Of a stretch of 8,247 nt of DNA, positions 1 to 6,854 are shown piece after piece (the stretch's first letter is position 1; each line of letters starts with the position of its first letter). A model generated the notes under the pieces. The model was not told where the DNA came from, did not search any database, and saw only the letters and a list, made by a program, of their open reading frames with translations. Source of the stretch: an uncultured Eubacterium sp. (lineage in GTDB: Bacteria; Bacillota; Clostridia; Peptostreptococcales; Anaerovoracaceae). The stretch is taken from contig CANBFZ010000064.1 in assembly GCA_947367725.1 (NCBI GenBank), positions 1 to 8,247 of the forward strand, given 5' to 3'. Both the position numbers and the translations under genes were made by a program.

Positions 1-1149
1 ATGATCAGGGACGTTCCAGCGCTTCGTGATGTAGATGTCATGAAGGATATTCTGCGTTCCCTGGGTTCAGAAATCAACGAACTGGAAGAATCCATCATTG
101 AGATAAATACGGAAAAAATAGTAAAATGCGAAGCAGATTTTGACCTGGTCAGCAAGATGCGGGCATCTTTTCTTGTGATGGGACCGCTTCTAGCAAGAAC
201 GGGCAGAGCCAAAGTGCATATGCCAGGGGGGTGCAGCATTGGTGCAAGACCCATTGACCTGCACTTGAAAGGATTTGAAGCCCTTGGGGCAGAAATCATT
301 GTCAAAGATAACTATGTGGAAGCGGTGGCTGGTCCCGATGGACTGGTGGGAACCAGTATTTATTTGGATTTCCCAAGTGTTGGCGCGACGGAGAATATTA
401 TGTCTGCAGCGGTGTTGGCCAAAGGAATCACCTATATTGAGAATGCCGCAGAAGAGCCGGAGATTGTAGACCAGGCAAATTTTCTCAATAAAATGGGCGC
501 AAGAATTAAAGGCGCAGGAACAGATACTATTAAGATTGAGGGGGTAGAGCGGCTGCACGGCGCGCAGCATACTGTGATTCCCGATCGCATTGAAACGGGT
601 ACCTTTATGCTGGCAGCAGCGATCACCCATGGACAGATTCTGATTAAGAATGTGGTGCCCGATCATGTGAAACCAATTACCGCGAAATTGCGGGAATGTG
701 GTGTTACTGTAGAGATGGGGGATGAGGGCATGTATGTAGTTGCAGATCATTCTGATTTGACGGCCACAGATTTAAAGACGCTGCCGTATCCGGGATTTCC
801 GACAGACATTCAGTCGCCGTTTATGGCGTTTTTAACTACAGTTAGTGGTGCTAGTAGTGTGATCGAGACGGTTTTTGAGAACCGGTTTATGCATGTTGCA
901 GAGCTGAATCGAATGGGCGCCAATATTAAAACGGAGGGAAACCGTGCCATGATTCAAGGTGCCAAACAGTTGGAGGGTGCGCAAGTGATTGCTACCGATT
1001 TGCGAGGCGGTGCAGCGCTGGTGCTTGCAGGACTTGTGGCCCAGGGCACAACGGAAATCTCTGAAATTTATCATATTGAACGGGGCTACGAAAAATTTAT
1101 TGAAAAATTTAGAGCCCTGGGTGCTAATATTTTCCGCATCGAGGACTGA
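1..1149 (+). CDS. murA: UDP-N-acetylglucosamine 1-carboxyvinyltransferase MurA, 5'-truncated by the window edge
   Basis: Transfers enolpyruvate from PEP to UDP-GlcNAc, the first committed cytoplasmic step of peptidoglycan synthesis. The visible 382 residues cover most of the EPSP-synthase-like fold. The loop cysteine attacked by fosfomycin lies in GGCSIGARPIDLH (Cys78 of this fragment, equivalent to E. coli Cys115). The motif YPGFPTDIQ carries the catalytic Asp (fragment Asp269, E. coli Asp305). DLRGGAALVLAG (Arg335) and ERGYEKF (Arg361) match the two conserved C-terminal arginines. The first base happens to be in an ATG, but the text there (RDVPALRDVDVM) aligns with residues about 35-40 of a full MurA, so the true start and the conserved N-terminal Lys-Asn lie upstream. 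A complete protein would be about 420 residues. In Bacillus a MurA gene also sits beside spoIID, but in the same direction; here the two converge. Family assignment is very secure; which of the two Firmicutes MurA paralogues this is, I infer only from the neighbour. Confidence 0.97.
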   Translation: MIRDVPALRDVDVMKDILRSLGSEINELEESIIEINTEKIVKCEADFDLVSKMRASFLVMGPLLARTGRAKVHMPGGCSIGARPIDLHLKGFEALGAEIIVKDNYVEAVAGPDGLVGTSIYLDFPSVGATENIMSAAVLAKGITYIENAAEEPEIVDQANFLNKMGARIKGAGTDTIKIEGVERLHGAQHTVIPDRIETGTFMLAAAITHGQILIKNVVPDHVKPITAKLRECGVTVEMGDEGMYVVADHSDLTATDLKTLPYPGFPTDIQSPFMAFLTTVSGASSVIETVFENRFMHVAELNRMGANIKTEGNRAMIQGAKQLEGAQVIATDLRGGAALVLAGLVAQGTTEISEIYHIERGYEKFIEKFRALGANIFRIED

Positions 1150-1205
1150 ACGTCAGAGCATCGTGCGGACGTCTTACATCAAAACGCTGACGATTACAGA
1201 AGATG

Positions 1206-1259
1206 ATCCCGGGCAAGCATTGCTTTGCGCCGGGATTTCCTATGGCGGAAGCCGCTTTT
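1206..1259. terminator. Hairpin pair between convergent murA and spoIID, probable terminator region
   Basis: Two stem-loops fill the gap between the converging stops. The first (1206-1236) pairs ATCCCGG with CCGGGAT and continues inward as GCAAGC against GCTTTGC, but lacks a clear U-tract on either strand. The second (1244-1259) is a short GCGG-AAG-CCGC stem followed by TTTT on the plus strand. Together they could end murA transcripts and perhaps spoIID transcripts. The weak U-tracts keep confidence moderate. Confidence 0.45.
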
Positions 1260-1260
1260 A

Positions 1261-2193
1261 TCAGCGGCTGACACTGGTACCTTGATAATAGTGGGAAAGA
1301 ATCTGCTGATAGGTTTTTCCCTTTACTGCAAGACCATGTGCGCCGTATTGACTCATGCCGACGCCGTGACCGGAGCCTGCAGTCGTAAACGTGATCTGTT
1401 TGGTTCCAGTGAAGGATATTTGAAAGCGGGCAGAGTAAAGACCCAGCGCAGTACGAATCTCACTGCCGGAAAGTGTTTCATTGCCGACTTTTATGGTGGC
1501 TACCCGGCCGCCTTGAGAGCGAGACTTGATTTTAATATTGGACTTTCTGATGGTGCCAAAATCCTTTTCGGGAAATGTGTCTTTTAGCTTTTCTGCAAAG
1601 GCGCTGACTGTCATTGTTTCCTTTTCTTTTTTATGAGTTGCGCCTGGTTCGTAGGAACTGTCGACGCTAACTAAATAGGCGTAGGTGCCGGAGAAAACAT
1701 CTTGGGAATTTTCTGTCGGTCCAGCGCTGGATGCGAAATAGAGTGCATGAGAAGCCAGCTTTCCTTTATAGAGCAGTACCTGACCTTTTGTCTCTTTTAC
1801 AGCTTTTTTGACTTTTGGGTCGATATTGTCGCTTCGGTAGACTTGACAGTGGACCGAATCACAGATTTCTGTGCCGGCGTGAATGCGACCAAGGGCGTAG
1901 GTTCTGCTGGCAACTGCTTGTGCTTTTAGTGCTTCATACTCAAAAGATGCGGGCATTTCTGAAGCGACGACACCTTGTATATAAGTTTCGAATGGAATCG
2001 TTTCGTATTTATCTTCTTCTGTAAGATATAGCCTGATGGTTTTGGGAATTTCCCCGTCGTAGGGAGCGCCCGGCACGTCTTTGATCAGTGCAGGAAAAAG
2101 CCGGATGCATACATAGGGTAGTAGAACCATCAGGATCAGCATGGTAATGATATAGATGACTGCATGGCGTCCATTGATTTTTCCGTGAAACAT
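1261..2193 (-). CDS. spoIID: Stage II sporulation protein D (SpoIID), spore peptidoglycan lytic transglycosylase
   Basis: SpoIID is a mother-cell membrane protein that cuts glycan strands of the septal peptidoglycan so that the mother-cell membrane can engulf the forespore, acting with SpoIIM and SpoIIP. The 310-residue product has a basic N-terminus and one hydrophobic segment at about residues 11-33 (signal anchor), then the extracytoplasmic domain. The signature VASEMPASFEYEALKAQAVA lies at about 76-95; Glu79 corresponds to the catalytic glutamate of the family. A Cys111/His115/Cys116 cluster (CDSVHC) resembles the zinc-site region reported for clostridial SpoIID; I infer this equivalence. 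The C-terminal motif HGVGMSQYGAHGLA (276-289) is diagnostic. The ATG at 2193 is supported by an AGAAGGAG ribosome binding site at 2204-2211, ten bases upstream. Length is normal for the family (about 310-340). It converges with murA and diverges from fbp. No spoIIQ or spoIIID follows in this window. Confidence 0.96.
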   Translation of the reverse strand: MFHGKINGRHAVIYIITMLILMVLLPYVCIRLFPALIKDVPGAPYDGEIPKTIRLYLTEEDKYETIPFETYIQGVVASEMPASFEYEALKAQAVASRTYALGRIHAGTEICDSVHCQVYRSDNIDPKVKKAVKETKGQVLLYKGKLASHALYFASSAGPTENSQDVFSGTYAYLVSVDSSYEPGATHKKEKETMTVSAFAEKLKDTFPEKDFGTIRKSNIKIKSRSQGGRVATIKVGNETLSGSEIRTALGLYSARFQISFTGTKQITFTTAGSGHGVGMSQYGAHGLAVKGKTYQQILSHYYQGTSVSR

Positions 2194-2216
2194 TGTACAA
2201 ATTCTCCTTCTGCTTT

Positions 2217-2243
2217 AGTCTATGCGGATGTGGACAAAATAGA
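2217..2243 (-). promoter_or_regulatory. Candidate SigE-like promoter for spoIID
   Basis: Reading the minus strand, TCTATT (2238-2243) lies 13 bases before CATAGACT (2217-2224), resembling the mother-cell SigE pattern (ATATT, then CATACAAT). spoIID is a SigE gene in Bacillus, which makes this plausible. Transcription would start near 2210, so the ribosome binding site (2204-2211) would sit at the extreme 5' end. That is tight and is the main reason for low confidence. Confidence 0.3.
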
Positions 2244-2259
2244 CGCGAAAGTATATAAT
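2231..2259 (+). promoter_or_regulatory. Sigma-A-type promoter of the fbp-rbr operon
   Basis: TGGACA (2231-2236) and a perfect TATAAT (2254-2259) are separated by exactly 17 bases. Transcription would start near 2266, giving a leader of about 35 nt. This also argues that the in-frame GTG at 2262 is not the fbp start, because it would lie upstream of the transcript. The -35 box sits inside the candidate spoIID promoter on the other strand. Confidence 0.8.
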
Positions 2260-2300
2260 AAGTGGGACAGCAATTTTATTGTAAGGGAAAGGAATCTGAT

Positions 2301-4250
2301 ATGCCTGATATTAAATTTCTGGAGTTGCTTTCTAAGGATTATCCCAATATTAAAGCAGCTACCGCAGAAATCATCAACCTGAGTGCTATTTTGGCGCTGC
2401 CCAAGGGAACGGAGTACTTTTTGAGTGACCTGCACGGGGAGCATGAGGCGTTCATCCACATGCTGAAAAGTGCCTCTGGTACCATTAAGACCAAAATAGA
2501 TGAGCATTATGGCGGCGTTTTAGGCGACAGTGACAGGGAAGCGTTGGCGGCGCTGATTTATAACCCGCAGGCGGAGCTGAAACGCAGGAAGAAAAGTGAA
2601 GAAAATTTTGATCAGTGGTGCATGACGGTGCTGCATCGTTTGGTTACCATCTGCCAGTCGGTTTCTACCAAATACACCCGTTCCAAGGTGCGGCGCATGC
2701 TGCCACGCTATCTGGATTATGCCATGGATGAGCTACTGCATGCTGATGATGAAGAAAATCGTCTGCACTATTACAATGCGATTATCAAAACCATTGTTGA
2801 AAGCGGCATCGCTGAAGATTTTATCGTCGAAATGGCAGATGCAATCAGCAATTTGGCAGTAGATCACTTACATATTATCGGAGATATTTTTGATAGAGGG
2901 GCGCACCCGGATACAATACTGGATTTTCTGATGGAATACCATGACGTGGATTTTCAGTGGGGAAATCATGATATTGTCTGGATGGGTGCGGCAACAGGAA
3001 ACTGGGCATGTATTGCCAACATTCTCCGCATGAATATCAGTTATAACAATTTTGATATGTTGGAGTACGGCTACGGTATCAATTTACGGCCGTTAGCATC
3101 TTTTGCGGAAAAGGTATACGGAGATGACCCGTGCCAGTTTTTCCAGCCCCATATTCTGGAGCGCAATGAGTACGACCAGATTGAGGAATCGTTGGCAGCC
3201 AAAATGCATAAGGCCATTGCAATCTGCCAGTTCAAAGTAGAAGGGCAGCGGATTATGGCGCATCCTGAGTATCATCTGGAAAACCGGTTGATTCTGGATA
3301 AAATTGATTGGGAGGCAGGCACGGTAGAAATCGACGGCAGTGTGTATGCGTTGCGTGACACCAACTTCCCGACGGTAGATCCTGAGAATCCGTATGCGCT
3401 GACGGAAGAGGAAGAGGAAGTGATGAATGCACTGGAAGCTTCCATTCTCAATTCGGAAAAGTTGCAGAAACATATTCGATTTCTCTATAGCCATGGTGCA
3501 CTGTATAAAAAGGTCAATGGGAATTTGCTGTACCACGGCTGCATTCCGATGACGGAAGACGGGGCGTTTGAACTGGTGGAAATCAATGGCGAAGCGTTTC
3601 AGGGAAAAGCGCTGATGGACTATCTGGACAGTGAAGTCCGCAAAGCATATTTTTCTCCGAATGAATCTGGAGAAGTAGGTCGTATGGGAGACTTAATGTG
3701 GTATCTGTGGCTAGGCGGCAATTCTCCGTTGTTTGGAAAAGCAAAGATGACGACGTTTGAGCGTTTGTTTATTGCTGACAAGGCGGCGCATAAAGAACCG
3801 ACCAGACCATACTACAAGCTGATTAAGGAGCGGGGTCCTTGTGAGAAGATTCTCATGGAGTTTGGGCTTTCCCCGCACCGTTCAAAGATTCTTAACGGTC
3901 ATGTGCCTGTAAAAATCAAGGACGGTGAAAGCCCGATCAAAGGCGGAGGGCTTTTATATGTGATTGACGGCGGTATTTCTAAGGCTTATCAGAAACAGAC
4001 TGGCATTGCAGGCTATACGTTTATCTTTAATTCCCGGTTTATGGCGCTGGCACAGCACAAGCCATATCAGCCGCTTAAGCCAGATGGAACCCAGGCATTC
4101 CAGTCGCCGGAGGTGAAGACGGTAGAGGTACTGCCGGAAAGAATGATGGTGATCGACACCGATCAGGGGAGAGAGCTGACAGAACAGGTGGACAATATGA
4201 AACGCCTGGTAGAAGCGTATCGCAAAGGAATTTTAAAGGAACGTTATTAA
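2301..4250 (+). CDS. fbp: Class III (Firmicutes-type) fructose-1,6-bisphosphatase
   Basis: Hydrolyses fructose 1,6-bisphosphate to fructose 6-phosphate in gluconeogenesis, in the cytoplasm. The protein belongs to the metallophosphoesterase-type FBPase family typified by B. subtilis Fbp. Metal-binding blocks are visible in order: LSDLHGEHEAF (Asp43, His45), GDIFDRG (194-200), WGNHDIVWMG (Asn222, His223, Asp224) and GHVPVK near residue 533 (His534). A glycine-rich stretch, GGGLLYVIDGGISKAYQ, follows it. I place the start at ATG 2301, giving 649 residues: AAAGGA (2288-2293) sits seven bases upstream and the N-terminus then aligns with the family (FLELL...EIINLSAILALPKGTE). The reading frame is open back to a GTG at 2262, but that precedes the predicted transcription start. 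The family usually has about 640-670 residues, so this is full length. rbr follows after 18 bases without a terminator, implying co-transcription. Confidence 0.97.
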   Translation: MPDIKFLELLSKDYPNIKAATAEIINLSAILALPKGTEYFLSDLHGEHEAFIHMLKSASGTIKTKIDEHYGGVLGDSDREALAALIYNPQAELKRRKKSEENFDQWCMTVLHRLVTICQSVSTKYTRSKVRRMLPRYLDYAMDELLHADDEENRLHYYNAIIKTIVESGIAEDFIVEMADAISNLAVDHLHIIGDIFDRGAHPDTILDFLMEYHDVDFQWGNHDIVWMGAATGNWACIANILRMNISYNNFDMLEYGYGINLRPLASFAEKVYGDDPCQFFQPHILERNEYDQIEESLAAKMHKAIAICQFKVEGQRIMAHPEYHLENRLILDKIDWEAGTVEIDGSVYALRDTNFPTVDPENPYALTEEEEEVMNALEASILNSEKLQKHIRFLYSHGALYKKVNGNLLYHGCIPMTEDGAFELVEINGEAFQGKALMDYLDSEVRKAYFSPNESGEVGRMGDLMWYLWLGGNSPLFGKAKMTTFERLFIADKAAHKEPTRPYYKLIKERGPCEKILMEFGLSPHRSKILNGHVPVKIKDGESPIKGGGLLYVIDGGISKAYQKQTGIAGYTFIFNSRFMALAQHKPYQPLKPDGTQAFQSPEVKTVEVLPERMMVIDTDQGRELTEQVDNMKRLVEAYRKGILKERY

Positions 4251-4268
4251 TTGTATGGAGGTTTTACA

Positions 4269-4805
4269 ATGAAAGCTTTAAAAGGAACAAAAACACTGGC
4301 AAATTTAATGACAGCTTTTGCAGGAGAATCGCAGGCTAGAAACAAGTATACATTCTATGCTTCAAAAGCGAAGAAGGAAGGGTATGTGCAGATTTCTAAA
4401 ATTTTTGAAGAGACAGCGGCGAATGAGAAAGAACATGCAGAGCTTTGGTTTAAGCATGCAGTAGGCGTTGGTTCCACCATGGAAAATCTGCTGGATGCGG
4501 CTGCAGGCGAAAACGAAGAATGGACGTCAATGTATGCCGAAATGGCGAAGATTGCTGATGAAGAGGGCTTCCAGGAAATTGCAGAACAGATGCGGGGTGT
4601 TGCAGCCGTCGAAAAGGAGCATGAAATGCGTTATAGAAAACTTGCGCAGAACATCAAGGATGGCAAAGTATTTGCAAAAGAGGAAGACGTGGTATGGCAG
4701 TGCAGCAACTGCGGTCATCAGTTCACAGGCAAGGAAGCGCCGGATGAATGCCCGGTATGTGCCCATGCAAAGTCATACTTCCAGGTAAAAGCTGAGAATT
4801 ATTAA
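4269..4805 (+). CDS. rbr: Rubrerythrin (non-haem di-iron peroxidase)
   Basis: Rubrerythrin reduces hydrogen peroxide to water in anaerobes, taking electrons through its rubredoxin-like domain. The 178-residue protein has the classic two-part layout. The ferritin-like four-helix domain (about 1-130) carries di-iron ligands in [10 protein letters not shown] (Glu20), [12 protein letters not shown] (Glu53, His56), GENEEW (Glu81, Glu84) and VEKEH (Glu115, His118). The C-terminal rubredoxin-like domain has Cys145-x2-Cys148 (QCSNCG) and Cys161-x2-Cys164 (CPVC) with aromatic residues around them. ATG 4269 is chosen because GGAGG (4257-4261) lies seven bases upstream; an in-frame TTG at 4251 abuts the fbp stop and has no suitable ribosome binding site. 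It is the second gene of the fbp operon and is followed by a strong terminator. No PerR-like operator was recognised upstream. All ligands are present, so the enzyme should be active. Confidence 0.97.
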   Translation: MKALKGTKTLANLMTAFAGESQARNKYTFYASKAKKEGYVQISKIFEETAANEKEHAELWFKHAVGVGSTMENLLDAAAGENEEWTSMYAEMAKIADEEGFQEIAEQMRGVAAVEKEHEMRYRKLAQNIKDGKVFAKEEDVVWQCSNCGHQFTGKEAPDECPVCAHAKSYFQVKAENY

Positions 4806-4834
4806 ACTTTGAAAATAGGGATTGGATGAGGCGT

Positions 4835-4876
4835 ACGACCTTGCGGTATGGAATTCTATGCCACAAGGTCGTTTTT
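4835..4876 (+). terminator. Strong intrinsic terminator of the fbp-rbr operon
   Basis: A perfect 9-bp stem, ACGACCTTG (4835-4843) against CAAGGTCGT (4864-4872), continues past one C/A mismatch into GGTATGG paired with CTATGCC (with G-U pairs), closed by an AATT loop. TTTTT (4872-4876) follows directly. It lies 30 bases after the rbr stop. Confidence 0.93.
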
Positions 4877-4930
4877 ATATCCCAATAAAGCGGATTTTGC
4901 ATGATAGCCCAGATTTATATGAAATACAGG

Positions 4931-4959
4931 TTCAAATCTGTAGTGTATTTTGATATACT
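4931..4959 (+). promoter_or_regulatory. Promoter of the flippase gene
   Basis: TTCAAA (4931-4936) and TATACT (4954-4959) are 17 bases apart, and TGA directly before the -10 makes an extended -10 (TG-n-TATACT). Transcription would begin near 4966, about 30 bases before the ATG. The position just after a strong terminator supports an independent transcript. The -35 box is only a 4/6 match. Confidence 0.65.
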
Positions 4960-4995
4960 ATTAGTAGATCGTATGAAAAAGGATTAGGGACAACG

Positions 4996-6588
4996 ATGGC
5001 GGAGAAAAGAGATTTTATAAAAGGGGCAGTGATTTTAAGTGTGTCCGGTATTCTGGTAAAACTGCTGGGCGCAGCGCTTAGAATCCCTCTCGCAAATAAA
5101 TTAGGGGAAGGCATGGCATATTATAACGTGGCGTACACGATTTATGCCATTTTTTTAGTGCTTGCTACGGCAGGGGTGCCGGTGGCGGTTTCTAGAATGG
5201 TATCGGAGCGGACGGCAATCGGAAATGAGGCAGCGGCAAGAAAGGTGTTTGTGACGGCACTCAAATTGATGGCGGTCATCGGTGCGGCCGCTTTTTCGTT
5301 CTGTTTTTTCGGGGCAGATCTGATTGCTTTTTTGATCGATATTCCTGGGGCAGAGCATTCTCTTAAAGCGATTGCACCCGCGCTGTGTATCGTGCCGCTG
5401 CTGGCGGCTTTTCGCGGCTATTTTCAAGGCCAGCAGAATATGAAGCCGACTGCGGTTTCAGAAGTCTGTGAACAGATTGTTCGTGTGGCAGCAGGACTAG
5501 GGCTCGGTTTTTACTTGTATGATGAAGGGCTGGATGTAGCCGCCGCAGGGGCGACGTTTGGCGCGGTAGCTGGTGCCGCAGCGGGTATGGTTGTCATCAG
5601 TGTGATATATGGCAGGACGCGGCGGAGGACGGGACGAATCGCTGACTACGCTGGGGAATTGGGCAGAACTGAGTCAGCCTCTGAGATTCTGAAAAAAATT
5701 GCATGGATTGCAGTGCCCATTGTCATCGGTGCAGAGATTATGCCGCTCATGTCCGCCATTGATACAACGCTGGTTGTGTCCAGGTTGAAAGACACTGGTT
5801 GGCAAACAGGCGAAGCACTAAATCTGTACAGTCAGTACGGCGCCTATTGTGATACGTTGATTTCTCTTCCACAGACGTTTACCCAGGCAATTGCAGTCAG
5901 TTTGGTGCCGTCCATGGCAGCTTTTTACTGGCAGGGGAGAAAGGAAAAAGTGCGGGAAAATATTCAGCTCAGTATGCGGATGACAATGTTGCTGGCTTGT
6001 CCCTGTGCAGTCGGTTTGTTTGTACTGGCGCGTCCGATTATGCTGCTTTTGTATTTTGACCAGACGGAAAATGCCCTGCAGGCGGCGCCGACTTTACGGG
6101 TGATGACGCTTGGTGTCATTCTTCTTGCAGTGTCTCAAACGACGACTGGTGCGCTGCAGTCTGTTGGAAAGCAGATGGTGCCTGTGCGTAATCTCGCCAT
6201 TGGGGCAGTGGTGAAAGCCATTTTGACCTATCTATTGGTGGGCGTACCGGCGATTCATGTGAAAGGCGCTGCGCTGGGTACCAATGGCGCGTATCTGGTG
6301 GCATTGCTTTTGAATCTGTATGCGGTGAAGCGAGAAACTGGGGTGAAATTCAATCTGCTGCAGACCTATATCAAGCCGATGCTGGCTGCGCTAATCATGG
6401 GACTTTGCACCTACAGTTCCTATAATGTGCTTTTTACATGGGCAGGCAATACTGTAGGGACACTGGGAAGTATTCTGCTGAGCATGGCTGCTTATGTCGT
6501 TTTGGTTTTGCGGATGAAAGCTGTGACGAGAGAAGAACTGCGAGCGTTGCCGGGCGGTGAATTTTTGATGCGCGTCTTTCGGGTGTGA
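4996..6588 (+). CDS. MOP-superfamily lipid-linked oligosaccharide flippase, SpoVB/YtgP (MurJ-like) type
   Basis: An integral membrane protein of the polysaccharide/lipid-II exporter branch of the MOP superfamily. B. subtilis relatives are YtgP (a MurJ-type lipid II flippase) and SpoVB (spore cortex synthesis). The 530 residues show about 14 hydrophobic segments, near 9-31, 44-66, 86-106, 124-140, 158-176, 180-205, 232-254, 282-304, 329-350, 364-385, 398-417, 425-443, 458-478 and 485-505. Family signatures are LRIPLANKLG (Arg28) after the first segment, ATAGVPVAVSRMV near 57-69, RGYFQGQQNMKPTAVSEV (140-157), and charged residues in segment 7 (SAIDTTLVVSRL, Asp256, Arg263). Upstream of ATG 4996 are an AGGGA at 4986-4990 (5-base gap) and an AAAGG at 4978-4982 (13-base gap), neither ideally spaced. 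Whether it moves vegetative lipid II, cortex precursor or another polymer cannot be told from sequence, so I give no symbol. The flanking terminators suggest a single-gene unit. Confidence 0.88.
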   Translation: MAEKRDFIKGAVILSVSGILVKLLGAALRIPLANKLGEGMAYYNVAYTIYAIFLVLATAGVPVAVSRMVSERTAIGNEAAARKVFVTALKLMAVIGAAAFSFCFFGADLIAFLIDIPGAEHSLKAIAPALCIVPLLAAFRGYFQGQQNMKPTAVSEVCEQIVRVAAGLGLGFYLYDEGLDVAAAGATFGAVAGAAAGMVVISVIYGRTRRRTGRIADYAGELGRTESASEILKKIAWIAVPIVIGAEIMPLMSAIDTTLVVSRLKDTGWQTGEALNLYSQYGAYCDTLISLPQTFTQAIAVSLVPSMAAFYWQGRKEKVRENIQLSMRMTMLLACPCAVGLFVLARPIMLLLYFDQTENALQAAPTLRVMTLGVILLAVSQTTTGALQSVGKQMVPVRNLAIGAVVKAILTYLLVGVPAIHVKGAALGTNGAYLVALLLNLYAVKRETGVKFNLLQTYIKPMLAALIMGLCTYSSYNVLFTWAGNTVGTLGSILLSMAAYVVLVLRMKAVTREELRALPGGEFLMRVFRV

Positions 6589-6593
6589 GAAAC

Positions 6594-6620
6594 GCCGCTG
6601 TCCACTTAGACAGGCTTTCT
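6594..6620 (+). terminator. Weak intrinsic terminator after the flippase gene
   Basis: CTGTC (6598-6602) pairs with GACAG (6609-6613) around a CACTTA loop. GC at 6594-6595 can extend the stem to GC at 6614-6615 with a two-base bulge. TTTCT follows. It is six bases past the stop, but stem and U-tract are both short. Confidence 0.45.
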
Positions 6621-6699
6621 AAATCTGATGCATTTCGTCAATTTGCGCGGGAAATCGTAAATTTTTTCTGCTTTGAAAAAATGATTCAATTGCTCGCTG

Positions 6700-6734
6700 T
6701 ATACACGATTTGGAAACGCCAGGATACGTGTATA
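6700..6734. repeat. Perfect 8-bp inverted repeat, possible operator or hairpin
   Basis: TATACACG (6700-6707) is the exact reverse complement of CGTGTATA (6727-6734), with 19 bases between. Inside, TGG (6711-6713) can pair with CCA (6719-6721). The right arm overlaps the -10 box of the weak promoter candidate at 6710-6738. No U-tract follows, so it is not a standard terminator. Confidence 0.5.
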
Positions 6735-6738
6735 TAAA
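6710..6738 (+). promoter_or_regulatory. Possible upstream promoter of the S10 operon
   Basis: TTGGAA (6710-6715) and TATAAA (6733-6738) are 17 bases apart. It would fire about 110 bases upstream of the main rpsJ promoter. The match is 4/6 and 5/6, and the region is A/T-rich, so chance similarity is possible. Confidence 0.3.
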
Positions 6739-6786
6739 AATGATATGGAAGCAGTTGAAAACACTGCACTGAATCTCAAAAAAACT

Positions 6787-6848
6787 TTCAAAATCTGAAA
6801 AACTTTTTTTAAAAAAGGGTTGCAATCTTTACCAGTCTCATATATAAT
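6787..6848 (+). promoter_or_regulatory. Main promoter of the S10 ribosomal protein operon with UP-like element
   Basis: TTGCAA (6820-6825) and a perfect TATAAT (6843-6848) are separated by 17 bases; transcription should begin near 6855. Directly upstream (about 6787-6816) alternating A- and T-tracts resemble an UP element bound by the RNA polymerase alpha subunits, as is common for strong ribosomal promoters. Confidence 0.8.
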
Positions 6849-6854
6849 TAAAAA

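Larger units (their letters stand above)
6621..6819. other. A/T-rich non-coding spacer before the S10 operon promoter
   Basis: No credible coding sequence. It holds an A/T stem (ATTTTTTC 6661-6668 with GAAAAAAT 6675-6682), an 8-bp inverted repeat (6700-6734), a weak promoter candidate (6710-6738) and a run of A- and T-tracts from about 6777 to 6816 that leads into the rpsJ promoter. Short minus-strand open frames across 6606-6825 have no ribosome binding site and low-complexity composition. Confidence 0.6.

Noticed and set aside
190..750. 186-codon open frame antisense to murA
   Set aside because: Shadow of a well-conserved gene; Cys/His-rich translation without domain features and no ribosome binding site.
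2271..2281. CAAT-TTT-ATTG small palindrome just after the fbp transcription start
   Set aside because: Four-base arms in A/T-rich sequence are expected by chance and match no operator I recognise.
2262..2300. Upstream GTG start for fbp adding 13 residues
   Set aside because: It lies at or before the predicted transcription start (about 2266), lacks a ribosome binding site and adds residues unlike the family, whereas ATG 2301 has AAAGGA seven bases upstream.
3093..3536. 147-codon open frame antisense to fbp
   Set aside because: Shadow frame inside a full-length, conserved FBPase gene.
4251..4268. TTG start for rubrerythrin adding six residues
   Set aside because: GGAGG sits inside this extension at the right distance for ATG 4269, and the protein from 4269 matches the usual rubrerythrin N-terminus and ligand numbering (Glu20, Glu53, His56).
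6669..6680. BoxA-like TGCTTTGAAAAA upstream of the S10 operon
   Set aside because: It resembles the antitermination boxA, attractive because S10 is NusE, but it is an imperfect match and lies upstream of the main promoter, so it would not be in the main transcript.
6606..6825. Minus-strand small open frames between the flippase and rpsJ
   Set aside because: Two overlapping Phe/Ser/Lys-rich frames in A/T-rich DNA with no ribosome binding site; one is translated through the A/T tracts of the promoter region.
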